Origin: Hyphomicrobiales bacterium
Lineage (GTDB): Bacteria; Pseudomonadota; Alphaproteobacteria; Rhizobiales; NORP267
Direction: 5' to 3'
Assembly: GCA_030688605.1 (NCBI GenBank)
Contig: JAUYJB010000104.1
Coordinates: 1-57,310, forward strand
DNA length: 57,310 nucleotides
This document shows positions 45,214-54,923 of the stretch, piece after piece. Each line of letters opens with the position of its first letter. Positions within the stretch are counted from its first letter, which is position 1. The notes under the pieces were generated by a model. It made no database searches. It was not told the DNA's origin and worked only from the letters and a program-made list of their open reading frames with translations. The translations under genes were made by a program, and so were the position numbers.

Positions 45214-45582
45214 ATGAATAAGTGGATTGAATTAGGGGCGCGGGCAATGCCACTTAAATACGCCGCCGAATTTCAGAAGGAATTGAATGCCGTAATTTCA
45301 AAAACGAAGGACGAGAGCACGAGCGCCTGGGTATTCTTGGTACTATCAGCGGTGGTGGTTTCTGCGATTGCTGCAATTCTTGCATTGAGCGGAGCGGATG
45401 GAGCGACCGTCATTTCCCGGACTATTATTGCGTGCACGGCGTGGATTTCGTGGCAACTAGCGTGGGAAGCCAAGGTCCTTCATCTGACGCTTGTTATACT
45501 CACCTCTGTCGTTGAGTGGGTCGGCCGAAAACAACTTGGCGAGTACAAACCGCCTCAAGCCGTGGCTGGAGACAGGGGGTGA
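45214..45582 (+). CDS. Unrecognised two-helix membrane protein, first gene of a two-gene module
   Basis: The 122-residue protein has a soluble N-terminus (about 1-38, KYAAEFQKELNAVISKTKDE) and two membrane segments (about 40-62 and 66-84), with a third hydrophobic stretch near 88-103. Its base composition is visibly lower in GC than its neighbours. The stop lies eight bases before the start of the next gene. I do not recognise a family. Small membrane partners next to nuclease-like genes are common in defence islands, which is the only functional hint. Confidence 0.6.
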   Translation: MNKWIELGARAMPLKYAAEFQKELNAVISKTKDESTSAWVFLVLSAVVVSAIAAILALSGADGATVISRTIIACTAWISWQLAWEAKVLHLTLVILTSVVEWVGRKQLGEYKPPQAVAGDRG

Positions 45583-45590
45583 ATGGACGC

Positions 45591-46265
45591 GTGAGACGGG
45601 AGGAGATCGAGGCGCAGCGCCTCTTGGAAACCTTCTTCCGAGAGCGCGTCGATGCCGCTGCGCAATGTCATCCTGGCAATGACCCGCCTGACTTGATCTG
45701 CGAAACGGCGATGCACCGATACGCGATCGAAGTCACCTATGTTGGTCAACAGGAGACCCTCGAGGGCAAGACAGCAGCGCGAATGGAACGCGACATTCCG
45801 CTATGGCAAATGGGACAACGGCTCGATAATGCCACGAAGAATATTCGAAAGCGCGATTATCGCTTATGGCTGCAAGGACCACCCAAGGGCAAGAAATTCC
45901 GCCGGTGGGAAGAAGTTATCAAGACTGCGATTCTCGACTTCGTCGAATCCGGCAAGAAGGGCCGGCTGGAATTGGAAGGCGCATCAGTTACTGCATTTGG
46001 TCCAGGCAACCGCTGGTTACTGGCCATCGAACCGAGAGAAAATGCTGTGACGCTGAGCGGTGCGCGAAGCGACGACATACAGGCCAACATAAACGACATG
46101 CTGCGACACGCACTGTCAGTGAAAGCGACCAAGGTTACACCACTCACGGGTTACGACAGGAAGGCAATATTGATGTGGAATACCTATCCCTTTGGCGACG
46201 AGCTGAGCGACGTTCAACGTGCCATCAATGGCCTGCGCGAAGACTCGAATTTTGGTAGTGTTTGA
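45591..46265 (+). CDS. Unrecognised protein with a PD-(D/E)XK-nuclease-like motif
   Basis: The 224-residue cytosolic protein begins with GTG 45591, since no ATG is available between the previous stop and the conserved-looking region. PPDLICETAMHRYAIEVTYV has the spacing of a PD...(E)V(T) motif, as seen in divergent PD-(D/E)XK restriction-type nucleases in which the lysine is replaced. A C-terminal AILMWNTYPFGDE fits the late strand of such proteins. The rest is basic and helical (RKRDYRLWLQGPPKGKKFRR). GC content is low relative to the flanks. The nuclease reading is tentative; catalysis is uncertain because the K is missing. Confidence 0.6.
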   Translation: MRREEIEAQRLLETFFRERVDAAAQCHPGNDPPDLICETAMHRYAIEVTYVGQQETLEGKTAARMERDIPLWQMGQRLDNATKNIRKRDYRLWLQGPPKGKKFRRWEEVIKTAILDFVESGKKGRLELEGASVTAFGPGNRWLLAIEPRENAVTLSGARSDDIQANINDMLRHALSVKATKVTPLTGYDRKAILMWNTYPFGDELSDVQRAINGLREDSNFGSV

Positions 46266-46376
46266 CATGATATTTTACGTAGCCGGCGGACATCTCTGGC
46301 TATTGCATGGTCAAGATCGCCTTTGACCGGGATCTGTCAGTCAAAATACCTAAAATTTGACAGCACTGCCAATACT

Positions 46377-47771
46377 TCACAACGCCTTGACCACTTCCTC
46401 GGTCATCTTCTTGGCGTCGCCGAACAGCATCATGGTGTTGTCGCGGTAGAACAGCGTGTTGTCGATGCCGGCATAGCCCGACGACAGCGAGCGCTTGACG
46501 AACATCACCGTGCCGGCCTTCCACACCTGCAGGACCGGCATGCCGTAGATCGGCGAGGTCGGGTCCTCCTCGGCCGCCGGGTTGGTGACGTCGTTGGCGC
46601 CGATGACGAAGGCGACGTCGCACTGCGGGAACTCGGAGTTGATGTCCTCGAGCTCGAAGACCTCGTCATAGGGCACCTGCGCCTCGGCCAGGAGCACGTT
46701 CATGTGCCCCGGCATGCGGCCGGCGACCGGGTGGATCGCGTATTTGACGTCGACGCCCTCGGCCTTGAGCTTGTCGGCCATCTCGCGGACGGCGTGCTGT
46801 GCCTGGGCGACCGCCATGCCGTAGCCCGGCACGATGATGACCTTGCCGGAGTTCTTCATGATGAAGGCGGCATCCTCCGCGGAGCCGCGCCTGACCGGGC
46901 GCTGCTCGGCCGCGCCGGCGGCCACCGTCACCTCGCCGCCGAAGCCGCCGAGAATGACGTTGAAGAAGGAGCGGTTCATCCCCCTGCACATGATGTAGGA
47001 GAGGATCGCACCGGAGGAGCCGACGAGCGCGCCGGTGATGATCAGCGCCGTGTTGCCGAGCGTGAAGCCGATGCCGGCGGCCGCCCACCCCGAATAGGAG
47101 TTGAGCATCGATATGACCACCGGCATGTCGGCGCCGCCGATCGGGATGATGATGAAGACGCCGATCACGAACGACAGGACGGCGAGGGCCCAGAAGGCAT
47201 TGTGGCTTTCCGATGCCGTGAACCAGACAATCAGGATGACGAGCAGGATGCCGAGGGCGAGATTGAGCCAATGTTGGCCGAAAAACACCGTCGGGTTGCC
47301 CGAGACCAGCCCCTGCAGCTTGGTGAAGGCGACGACGGAGCCGGTAAAGGTCACCGCGCCGATGGCCGCTCCGATCGACATCTCCACCAGGCTGACGCCG
47401 TGGATCGCGCCGGGTTCGCCGATGCCGAACGCCTGCGGCGCATAGAGGGCCGCGGCCGCCACCAGCACCGCGGCGAGGCCGACCAGCGAATGGAAGGCGG
47501 CAACCAGCTGCGGCATCGCCGTCATGGCGATGCGGTTGGCGATCACCGCGCCGATGCCGCCGCCAGTGGCAATGCCGACGACGATCAAGATCCAGGCGGT
47601 GAAATCGGACGGCGCCGCATAGGCGAGCGTCGTGACGATGGCGATGGCCATGCCGATCATGCCGAGCAGATTGCCGCGCCGCGATGAGTCCGGGTGCGAC
47701 AGGCCGCGCAGCGCAAGGATGAACAGGATCGCCGAGACGAGATAGAGGAGGGCGACGAGATCGGCCGACAT
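46377..47771 (-). CDS. pntB: NAD(P) transhydrogenase subunit beta
   Basis: PntB (464 residues) carries about nine membrane helices that pass protons and a C-terminal NADP(H)-binding domain III. The latter shows VIIVPGYGMAVAQAQHAVRE, VDVKYAIHPVAGRMPGHMNV and VIGANDVTNPAAEEDP, all diagnostic. GAGGAG precedes the ATG. The three-gene order pntAA-pntAB-pntB is the alphaproteobacterial form. The complex uses the proton gradient to reduce NADP with NADH and supplies NADPH for thioredoxin, glutathione and biosynthesis. Confidence 0.97.
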   Translation of the reverse strand: MSADLVALLYLVSAILFILALRGLSHPDSSRRGNLLGMIGMAIAIVTTLAYAAPSDFTAWILIVVGIATGGGIGAVIANRIAMTAMPQLVAAFHSLVGLAAVLVAAAALYAPQAFGIGEPGAIHGVSLVEMSIGAAIGAVTFTGSVVAFTKLQGLVSGNPTVFFGQHWLNLALGILLVILIVWFTASESHNAFWALAVLSFVIGVFIIIPIGGADMPVVISMLNSYSGWAAAGIGFTLGNTALIITGALVGSSGAILSYIMCRGMNRSFFNVILGGFGGEVTVAAGAAEQRPVRRGSAEDAAFIMKNSGKVIIVPGYGMAVAQAQHAVREMADKLKAEGVDVKYAIHPVAGRMPGHMNVLLAEAQVPYDEVFELEDINSEFPQCDVAFVIGANDVTNPAAEEDPTSPIYGMPVLQVWKAGTVMFVKRSLSSGYAGIDNTLFYRDNTMMLFGDAKKMTEEVVKAL

Positions 47772-47775
47772 GGCG

Positions 47776-48252
47776 TTAGCTCCTCTCGCGCTTCTTGTAC
47801 ATGCCGAGCATGCGCTGGGTGACCAGGAAGCCGCCGAAGATGTTCACCGAAGCCATTATCAGGGCCGCAAAGCCGAGCCACCGCGCCCAGCCGACATCGC
47901 CGGCGGCGGACGCCGAGGCAAAATCGACGCCGACGGCAAGGAGGGCGCCGACGACGATCACCGAGGAGATCGCGTTGGTCACCGACATCAGTGGCGTGTG
48001 CAGCGCCGGCGTGACGCTCCACACCACGTAATAGCCGACGAAGATCGCCAGCACGAAGATCGAGAAGCGGAACACCAGCGGGTCGATACCGGAAACGCCG
48101 GCGCCGATGGCGCTGAGCGTCGCCTCGCCGCCGGCCTGCAACGCGGCTGCCGCCGTGTCGGCATAGGTCTCCGCGGCGCGGGCCGCCTCCTGCGCCGCGC
48201 GGGCGGCGGCGCGGGCGCGCTCCAGCGCCTCGGCTGCGGTGATCTCGCTCAT
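47776..48252 (-). CDS. pntAB: NAD(P) transhydrogenase subunit alpha part 2 (membrane part)
   Basis: The 158-residue protein provides the membrane helices of domain II from the alpha side: [40 protein letters not shown] and [16 protein letters not shown]. An alanine-rich helical N-terminus of about 45 residues precedes them and is longer than usual. It overlaps the pntAA stop by four bases (ATGA) and precedes pntB by four bases. Confidence 0.95.
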   Translation of the reverse strand: MSEITAAEALERARAAARAAQEAARAAETYADTAAAALQAGGEATLSAIGAGVSGIDPLVFRFSIFVLAIFVGYYVVWSVTPALHTPLMSVTNAISSVIVVGALLAVGVDFASASAAGDVGWARWLGFAALIMASVNIFGGFLVTQRMLGMYKKRERS

Positions 48253-49412
48253 GCTTTATCTCCTTTGGCCTTGCCGCCTCCGGACGCGCCAAGCAGCGGA
48301 TGGACGATCTTGCCGTCGCGGGTCAGCGTGATGGCCTTGACGATCTCGTCCTGCCAGTCGACGGCGAGTTCGCCCTTCTCGCGGTCGACCACGATCTCGA
48401 CAAGGGCGAAGAGGTTGCGGGCGTAAAGGTAGGAGGCCGACGCGGCGACGCTGCCGGCGACATTGAGATGGCCGACGATCGTGACGCCCCGATGCTCGAC
48501 GGTCTCGCCGGGCCTGGAAAGCGCGCAATTGCCGCCGCGCTCCACCGCCAGATCGACAATCACCGAGCCCGGGGCCATCGATTCGACCATCTCCTTCGAG
48601 ATCAGCACCGGCGCCGGGCGGCCCGGAACGAGCGCCGTGGTGATGACGATGTCCTGCTTGGCGATATGCGCAGCGATCAACTCGGCCTGCTTCTTCTTGT
48701 AGGCGTCGGACATCTCCTTGGCGTAGCCGGCCTCCGTCTCCGCCTGGCGGAACTCCTCATCCTCCACGGCGATGAACTTGGCGCCGAGGGATTCGACCTG
48801 CTCCTTGGCGGCCGGCCGCACATCGGTGGCGCTGACCACGGCGCCGAGCCGGCGTGCGGTGGCGATCGCCTGCAAGCCGGCGACGCCCGCGCCCATGACG
48901 AACGCCTTGGCCGGCGAAACGGTGCCGGCCGCCGTCATCATCATTGGCAGCGCCCGGTCGAAGGCTTCCGCGGCGTCGATCACCGCCCGGTAGCCGGCCA
49001 GGTTCGCCTGACTGGAGAGAACGTCCATGGCCTGGGCGCGGGTGATGCGCGGCATCAGCTCCATGGCCATCGCCGCCAGCCCGGCCCTAGCGATGGGATC
49101 GAACGCTTGCCTGCCGGCGAACGGGTCCATGATGCCGATGACCAGCGCCCCCCTCTTATAGCTTTCCGCCTCTTCGGCCGTCGGCCGGCGCACGCGCAGC
49201 ACGATATCGGCGTCCTTGACGGCTGCGGCCGGCGTCTTGATCACCTTGGCGCCGGCATTGGCAAAAGCCTCGTCGAGAATGCGCGAGGAAACGCCGGCCC
49301 CGGCCTGCACCGTGACCTCAAAGCCAAGCGCGGTCAGCTTCTTGACCGTTTCCGGTGTTGCCGCGACGCGCGGTTCATCCTTGGCCGATTCGGCCGGCAC
49401 CGCGAGCTTCAT
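48249..49412 (-). CDS. pntAA: NAD(P) transhydrogenase subunit alpha part 1 (NAD-binding)
   Basis: The 387-residue soluble domain I binds NAD(H). It shows [20 protein letters not shown], the nucleotide site [21 protein letters not shown] (about 169-189), [20 protein letters not shown] and [12 protein letters not shown]. Its stop overlaps the pntAB start. The gene follows, by 19 bases, a small cox-IV-like membrane protein gene, with which it may share a transcript. Confidence 0.96.
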   Translation of the reverse strand: MKLAVPAESAKDEPRVAATPETVKKLTALGFEVTVQAGAGVSSRILDEAFANAGAKVIKTPAAAVKDADIVLRVRRPTAEEAESYKRGALVIGIMDPFAGRQAFDPIARAGLAAMAMELMPRITRAQAMDVLSSQANLAGYRAVIDAAEAFDRALPMMMTAAGTVSPAKAFVMGAGVAGLQAIATARRLGAVVSATDVRPAAKEQVESLGAKFIAVEDEEFRQAETEAGYAKEMSDAYKKKQAELIAAHIAKQDIVITTALVPGRPAPVLISKEMVESMAPGSVIVDLAVERGGNCALSRPGETVEHRGVTIVGHLNVAGSVAASASYLYARNLFALVEIVVDREKGELAVDWQDEIVKAITLTRDGKIVHPLLGASGGGKAKGDKA

Positions 49413-49431
49413 GAGATTGCCTCAGGTTATT

Positions 49432-49710
49432 CTACAGGGTTAGGACGCTCAGAACGATTATGGCGGCGAGGACCAGCAGGCTCGGAGTCCAGGTAAGCCG
49501 CGAGGCCAAGGTGACCGCCACCACGACATGCCCGGCGACGAGCCCGACGAGGCCGACCCAGAAGGCGACGCCGCCGATCAGCGTCATTGCCATCAGGGCG
49601 ACGAGGGTAATGGCGCAAACGATGACCGCGGCGATCGTCAGCCTGACAAAGTTCGCGTAGGTCGCCCTGTGCTCGGCAATGCTCGTGTCGGTCGACTTTG
49701 CTCCAGCCAT
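49432..49710 (-). CDS. Small membrane protein related to aa3-type oxidase subunit IV
   Basis: The 92-residue protein starts with a soluble stretch IAEHRATYANFVRLT, followed by helices about 24-46, 48-70 and 74-92. The sequence E-H-x-x-T-Y-x-x-F-x-R/K-L-T followed by a helix is the core of the bacterial aa3-type cytochrome oxidase subunit IV domain. That subunit is normally about 50 residues with one helix, so this is a longer relative. It precedes the transhydrogenase genes, as in other Rhizobiales; whether it belongs to an oxidase is unproven. Confidence 0.7.
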   Translation of the reverse strand: MAGAKSTDTSIAEHRATYANFVRLTIAAVIVCAITLVALMAMTLIGGVAFWVGLVGLVAGHVVVAVTLASRLTWTPSLLVLAAIIVLSVLTL

Positions 49711-49852
49711 GTGCTCCCCTCGATCTCCCGGAGACCGGCCGACCCCACCTTCCGCCGAAGTCGGTCGCGCCCCTTATAACAGACGCGCCGGCCGCGGCAA
49801 CGCGCAGTTTTGTCGCAAAGGGGGCAGGGTCGAAACGCGGCGGAAAGGGGCG

Positions 49853-51229
49853 TCAATCGGGCCGTTCGAGCTCGGCGCGGGAGAGCGCGGCCGCTTGCGC
49901 GGCCTCGACTGCGGCCAAGTCGAATTGCGCGATCTCGGCCTCGAACAGGTGGTGGAAATTGAGCTCCGCCTTGAGATGCAGAAGCACCCCGCCAAGGCCG
50001 ATCGCGGCCCGGTCCATGAACACGAACTCGCGCGGCACCGTCACCGGCCCCTTCTCCTTGAGGGTCTTGTGCACCCGGAACGCTTCGCGGCGGCCATATT
50101 CGCCCGGCTTGACACCGTCGGCGATGGTCCGCACCCGGTCGTCCAAGAGCGGCCCGTAGATGAAGCGCGCCCAGATGTTGAGGGCGTCGATGAGCTCCTT
50201 GGACAGCCCCTTGAAGCCCCAGGTCTCATAGGCGTGGACGATGAGCGCGCGGTTGTCGCGCTGCAGCCCGTGATAGAGGTCGACGACGCCCTGAACGAAG
50301 ATGGGCGGGAAGATGCGGATGCAGCCGTAATCGAGAAGGTTGATGCCCTGCGGCCCGCCGCCTTCCTCGAACACCGTGTAGTTGCCGAGATGCGGGTCGC
50401 CGTGGATGACGCCGTAATGGCCAAACGGGTGCCACCAGGCGCGGTACATGGCGGTCGCCACCCGGTTGCGGGAGGCAAGATCGGCGTCGATATAGTCGAG
50501 GATCGAGCGCCCCTCCAGCCACTCCATGGTCAAGAGCCGGCGCGTCGACAGCGCGCCATAGACCGCGGGCACCCGCACCTCGGGCACCGCGTCGAGCATC
50601 TCCGCATAGAGGCGCATATGCTTGGCCTCGCGCACATAGTCGAGCTCCTCGCGCAGCCGGGCACCGATCTCCACCGCGATGTGGCGGGTGTCGATGGCCG
50701 GGTCCATGCGCCGGTGAATGGCGAAGATCAGGTCGAGCTGGGCAAGATCGGCGGCAACCGCGGAATCCATGTCCGGATATTGCAGCTTGCAGGCGAGAGC
50801 CGTGCCGTCCTCGGCGAGCGCCTTGTGCACCTGGCCGAGGGAGGCGGAGGCGGCGGCCTGGTGTCCGAACTCGGCAAACTTCTCTTCCCAGCCGGGGCCG
50901 AGCTCGGCGGCCATGCGGCGCTTGACGAAGGGCCAGCCCATGGCCGGCGCCTGGCTCTGCAGCTTTCTCAGCTCGGCGGCATATTCGGCCGGCAGCACCT
51001 CGGGGATTGTGGCCAGCATCTGCGCCACCTTCATCAGCGGACCCTTGAGACCGCCGAGGGCCGCGGCAAGCGCCGCGGCGTTCTGCGAGCGGTCGGAATC
51101 AAAGCCGAAAAAGCGTTGCCCGGCATAGCGCGCGGCAACGCCGCTCATGCCGGTGCCGACGCGGGCATAGCGCCGGGCGCGGGCGGAAAAGCGGTTCTTC
51201 TCGCGGTCGGTGGGCGGAGTAGAGGTCAT
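49853..51229 (-). CDS. ABC1/UbiB-family atypical kinase
   Basis: The 458-residue protein has the UbiB-type features: a KxGQ-like motif (KGPLMKVAQML, about 62-72, with V-A in place of G-Q order), the alanine-rich loop AAASASLGQVHKA, the catalytic region VIHGDPHLGNYTV and LLDYGCIRIF. The family supports coenzyme Q synthesis and lipid homeostasis through ATPase activity rather than ordinary kinase activity. No C-terminal membrane helices are clear. I take ATG 51229, where family-like sequence starts (MTSTPPTDREKNRFS). Confidence 0.88.
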   Translation of the reverse strand: MTSTPPTDREKNRFSARARRYARVGTGMSGVAARYAGQRFFGFDSDRSQNAAALAAALGGLKGPLMKVAQMLATIPEVLPAEYAAELRKLQSQAPAMGWPFVKRRMAAELGPGWEEKFAEFGHQAAASASLGQVHKALAEDGTALACKLQYPDMDSAVAADLAQLDLIFAIHRRMDPAIDTRHIAVEIGARLREELDYVREAKHMRLYAEMLDAVPEVRVPAVYGALSTRRLLTMEWLEGRSILDYIDADLASRNRVATAMYRAWWHPFGHYGVIHGDPHLGNYTVFEEGGGPQGINLLDYGCIRIFPPIFVQGVVDLYHGLQRDNRALIVHAYETWGFKGLSKELIDALNIWARFIYGPLLDDRVRTIADGVKPGEYGRREAFRVHKTLKEKGPVTVPREFVFMDRAAIGLGGVLLHLKAELNFHHLFEAEIAQFDLAAVEAAQAAALSRAELERPD

Positions 51230-51337
51230 CGCACCCCAACAGATAAGGTGCCGAACCGCAAAAGCCAGCACCGCAGGCCATCAACCCTTGGCGAGATTGT
51301 CGCCGACGATGCCGCGCCCCGTGGCGGCCCAAGGTGC

Positions 51338-53179
51338 CTATTCGACGTCGAGCGCCTCCAGCTCGCCGATCATCCGCTCGATGACCGAAAGGCCCATCTG
51401 CCAGAAGCCGGGGTCGGCGGCGTTGAGGCCGAAGGGCTCAAGCAGCTCTGAGTGATGCTTGCTGCCGCCGGCGCGCAGCATGTCGAGATAGCGGGCCTCA
51501 AAGCCGCGCTCGGAGCGCTCATAGACCGCGTAAAGCGAGTTCACCAGGCAATCGCCGAAGGCATAGGCGTAAACGTAGAAGGGGGCGTGGATGAAATGCG
51601 GAATGTAGCTCCAGAAGGTCTCGTAGCCGTCCTTAAGTTCGACCGCGGGTCCCAGGCTTTCGCCCTGGATCTTAAGCCAGACCTCGCCGATGCGCGCGGC
51701 CGTCAGCTCGCCCTCGGCGCGCTCGGTGTGCAGACGCCGCTCGAAGCGGTAGAAGGCGATCTGCCGCACCACCGTGTTGATCATGTCCTCGATCTTCTGG
51801 GCGAGCAGCGCCTTGCGCTCGCCTGCGTCCTCGGCCGCGTCCAGCAGCGAACGGAAGGTCAGCATCTCGCCGAACACGCTGGCCGTTTCGGCCAGCGTCA
51901 GCGGCGTCGGCGCGAGCAGCGCGCCGAGCGGGGCCGCCAGCACCTGGTGGACGCCGTGGCCGAGCTCGTGGGCGAGCGTCATTACGTCGCGCGGCTTGCC
52001 CTGATAGTTGAGCAGCACATAGGGGTGGGCGCTGGGCACGGTGGGGTGCGAGAAGGCGCCGGGCGACTTGCCGGGACGCACCGGCGCATCGATCCAGCAG
52101 CGCTCGAAGAAGCGCGCGGCGATATCGGCCATCTCGGGCGAAAAGCGGCGATAGGCGGAAAGCACCGTATGGCGCGCCTCGCCCCAGGGGATGGTGCGGG
52201 CGACCTGCTCGGGCAGGGGCGCGTTGCGGTCCCAATGGGCGAGCCTCGCCTTGCCGAGCCAGCGGGCCTTGAGCGCGTAATAGCGGTGCGACAGGCGCGG
52301 ATAGGCGGCAACCACCGCGCTCTCCAGCGCCTCGACCACCTCGGCCTCGACGCGGTTGGCAAGATGCCGCGAGGCGGCCACGTCCTTGAAGGCGCGCCAG
52401 CGGTCGGAGATCGCCTTGTCCTTGGCGAGCGTGTTGGTGATCAGCGTGAACAGCCGCAGATTTTCCTTGAATGTCCGGGCAAGCGCTTCGGCCGCAGTGC
52501 GCCGCACACCCTCATCCTCGTCGAGGAGGCGCTTCAGGGTCGGCTCGATGGCGAGCATCTCGCCGTCGCAATCGAAGCGCAGAGCCGCCATGGTCTGGTC
52601 GAACAGCCGGTTCCAGGCGCCGCGCCCGGTCACCGACTTTTCGTGGAAAAGCTGCTCGACCCGCTCCTCGAGCTGGTAAGGGCGCTCCTTGCGCACATCG
52701 TCGAGCCACGGCCGGTAGCGGGCGAGCGCCGGCGTCTTGGCGGCGGCATCGAGCACGGCGTCGTCGATGCGGTTGATCTCGAGCGTGAAGAACAGGAGAT
52801 GCGAGCTTGCCGCCGTCATCTTCTCCTGCACGTCGCCGAAGAACTTGGAGCGTAGCGGATCGCTGGTGTCGCCGGCATGCAAGAGCGACGCGTAGGACAT
52901 GATGCGCCCGATCAGGTCCTCGAGCGCCTCGAAGGCGATGACGGCTTCCGCCAGCTTTTCACCGGCGTTCTTGCCGCGGGCCAGCCGTTTGAGCTTGCCC
53001 TTATAGCGGGCCTCGAAATCCACGCAGTCTTTCTCGGCGCGGGCAAGATCGGCGGCGAGCACGGCTGAGTCCGGCCCCTCATAGAGGTCGCAGAGGTCCC
53101 ATTCGGGCAGCGCACCCGGTTGCGGCTCCGCCTTCGCGGCGGGGTCGGCCGTGTCCAGGGATATGGGTTGCTGCTTCAT
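51338..53179 (-). CDS. pepF: M3-family oligoendopeptidase F
   Basis: PepF (613 residues) is a cytosolic zinc metallopeptidase for short peptides. The zinc motif HELGH (H404, E405, H408) stands in MTLAHELGHGVHQ, with the third ligand in LAETASVFGEM downstream, and the C-terminal HAPFYVYAYAFGDCLVNSLY is the family substrate region. ATG 53179 is used with GGGCGGAAG before it; the frame is open for 111 more codons without family sequence. Length fits the family (about 600). Confidence 0.93.
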   Translation of the reverse strand: MKQQPISLDTADPAAKAEPQPGALPEWDLCDLYEGPDSAVLAADLARAEKDCVDFEARYKGKLKRLARGKNAGEKLAEAVIAFEALEDLIGRIMSYASLLHAGDTSDPLRSKFFGDVQEKMTAASSHLLFFTLEINRIDDAVLDAAAKTPALARYRPWLDDVRKERPYQLEERVEQLFHEKSVTGRGAWNRLFDQTMAALRFDCDGEMLAIEPTLKRLLDEDEGVRRTAAEALARTFKENLRLFTLITNTLAKDKAISDRWRAFKDVAASRHLANRVEAEVVEALESAVVAAYPRLSHRYYALKARWLGKARLAHWDRNAPLPEQVARTIPWGEARHTVLSAYRRFSPEMADIAARFFERCWIDAPVRPGKSPGAFSHPTVPSAHPYVLLNYQGKPRDVMTLAHELGHGVHQVLAAPLGALLAPTPLTLAETASVFGEMLTFRSLLDAAEDAGERKALLAQKIEDMINTVVRQIAFYRFERRLHTERAEGELTAARIGEVWLKIQGESLGPAVELKDGYETFWSYIPHFIHAPFYVYAYAFGDCLVNSLYAVYERSERGFEARYLDMLRAGGSKHHSELLEPFGLNAADPGFWQMGLSVIERMIGELEALDVE

Positions 53180-53444
53180 CTTCCGCCCTTGTTGAAAAAG
53201 CTCCGCATCGGCGCCGGCTCCGCGCCGCAAGGCCCGTCGCACGGCAAGGCCATTATATATTGCGCCGGGCCCGCGCGCTTCAACCGGACGGCCGTTAACA
53301 ATTTGCTTACCGAATGGCGTCCGGGCGGGACGGCGGTTAAGCCGTCCTTTACCGATGCCGGCCAGTCTCGTGATCCAAATTGGAACAACGCAACCGCGGA
53401 AAGCGCGCTGCCTTCGACAGGTAGCGGCAACGAACGAGCCGGAC

Positions 53445-54923
53445 ATGAGCCAGTGCATCTTGATCGTCGACGATGATCCGGTCCAGAGGCGCATCCTCGA
53501 GGAGCTGATCAAGCGGTTGGGCTACGAGGCGCGCATCGCCGAGGGCGGCGATCAGGCGATCGCGGCGCTGACCGGCCCGCGCGGGGGCGACATCGCGCTC
53601 GTCGTGCTCGACCTGGTGATGCCCGACCTCGACGGCATGGGGGTCCTGGAGCGGATGCGCCGTGACCAGATCCGCGCACCGGTGATCGTGCAGACGGCCC
53701 ATGGCGGCATCGACACGGCGGTCTCGGCGATGCGCGCTGGCGCCGTCGACTTCGTCGTCAAGCCGGTGAGCGCCGAGCGGCTCAGCGTCTCGATCAAGAG
53801 CGCGCTCAAGGTCAATGCGCTGGAGGGCGAGATCGGGCGCATCCGCCGGCGCATGGAAGGCACCTTCACCTTCAAGGACATCGTCACCAGGAGCCCGGAG
53901 ATGCTGCGCGTGATCGAGCTCGGCCGGCGCGCCGCCTCCTCCAACATTCCGATCATCATCGAGGGCGAATCCGGCGTCGGCAAGGAGATCGTCGCCCGCG
54001 CCATCCAGGGCTCGAGCCCGCGCCGCGGCAAGCCGTTCGTCACCGTCAATTGCGGGGCCATCCCGCAGAACCTGGTGGAAAGCGTGCTGTTCGGTCACGA
54101 GAGGGGCTCGTTCACGGGCGCCACCGACAGGCATGTTGGCAAGTTCGTCGAGGCGAACGGGGGCACCTTGTTCCTGGACGAGGTGAGCGACCTGCCGCTC
54201 GACACGCAGGTCAAGCTGCTACGCGCCATCCAGGAAGGCGAGGTCGACCCGGTCGGCGGCAAGAAGGCGATCAAGGTCGACATCCGGATCATCTCGGCGA
54301 CCAACCGCAACATGCTGGAGCTGGTGCGCGAGGGGAAATTCCGCGAGGATCTTTACTATCGCCTCAACGTGTTCCCGATCTTCGTGCCGCCTTTGCGCGC
54401 GCGGCGCGTCGACGTGCCGGGGCTGGTAAAGCTGTTCATCACCCGCTGTGCGGCCGAAGAAGGCAAGCAAATCGACGGCATCGACCCCGATGCCCTGGTG
54501 ATGCTGCAGCGCTTCGACTGGCCGGGAAATGTGCGTCAGCTCGAAAATGCGGTGTTCCGGGCGGTGGTGCTGGCCACGGGCCCGCAGCTCACCCTGAACG
54601 AATTCCCGCAGATCGCGGTTCAGCTCGGCGAGCCGGTCGCGGCGGCGCCAGAGCGGGCTTTCGCGCCGATGCCCGGTTCGGCGATCCTGGAAGCTGCAAG
54701 AGCGGCCATGCCAGTGGGTGTTGACGCCCTCTTCGCCGACGCTGTCCGCACGCTCGACGAGGACGGCCAGGTCCGGACGCTGCAGGAAATCGAGGCCGAC
54801 GTCATCCGCTTCGCGCTCGATCATTATAACGGCCATATGTCGGAGGTCGCCCGGCGGCTGAAGATCGGTCGCTCGACGCTCTACCGCAAGCTCCGCGAGC
54901 ACGGGCTGGAACATCCCGCGTAG
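53445..54923 (+). CDS. Sigma54-type response regulator (NtrC family)
   Basis: The 492-residue protein has a receiver domain (phosphoacceptor D56 in VVLDLVMPD, D10/D11, K106), an AAA+ domain with Walker A GESGVGKE (174-181), a GSFTGA loop (221-226) in place of the usual GAFTGA, Walker B TLFLDEVSDL, and a C-terminal Fis-type helix-turn-helix (ARRLKIGRSTLYRKLREHG). It therefore activates sigma54 promoters when phosphorylated. No histidine kinase gene is adjacent, so it is an orphan in this window. ATG 53445 is chosen at the start of the receiver domain. Confidence 0.92.
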   Translation: MSQCILIVDDDPVQRRILEELIKRLGYEARIAEGGDQAIAALTGPRGGDIALVVLDLVMPDLDGMGVLERMRRDQIRAPVIVQTAHGGIDTAVSAMRAGAVDFVVKPVSAERLSVSIKSALKVNALEGEIGRIRRRMEGTFTFKDIVTRSPEMLRVIELGRRAASSNIPIIIEGESGVGKEIVARAIQGSSPRRGKPFVTVNCGAIPQNLVESVLFGHERGSFTGATDRHVGKFVEANGGTLFLDEVSDLPLDTQVKLLRAIQEGEVDPVGGKKAIKVDIRIISATNRNMLELVREGKFREDLYYRLNVFPIFVPPLRARRVDVPGLVKLFITRCAAEEGKQIDGIDPDALVMLQRFDWPGNVRQLENAVFRAVVLATGPQLTLNEFPQIAVQLGEPVAAAPERAFAPMPGSAILEAARAAMPVGVDALFADAVRTLDEDGQVRTLQEIEADVIRFALDHYNGHMSEVARRLKIGRSTLYRKLREHGLEHPA

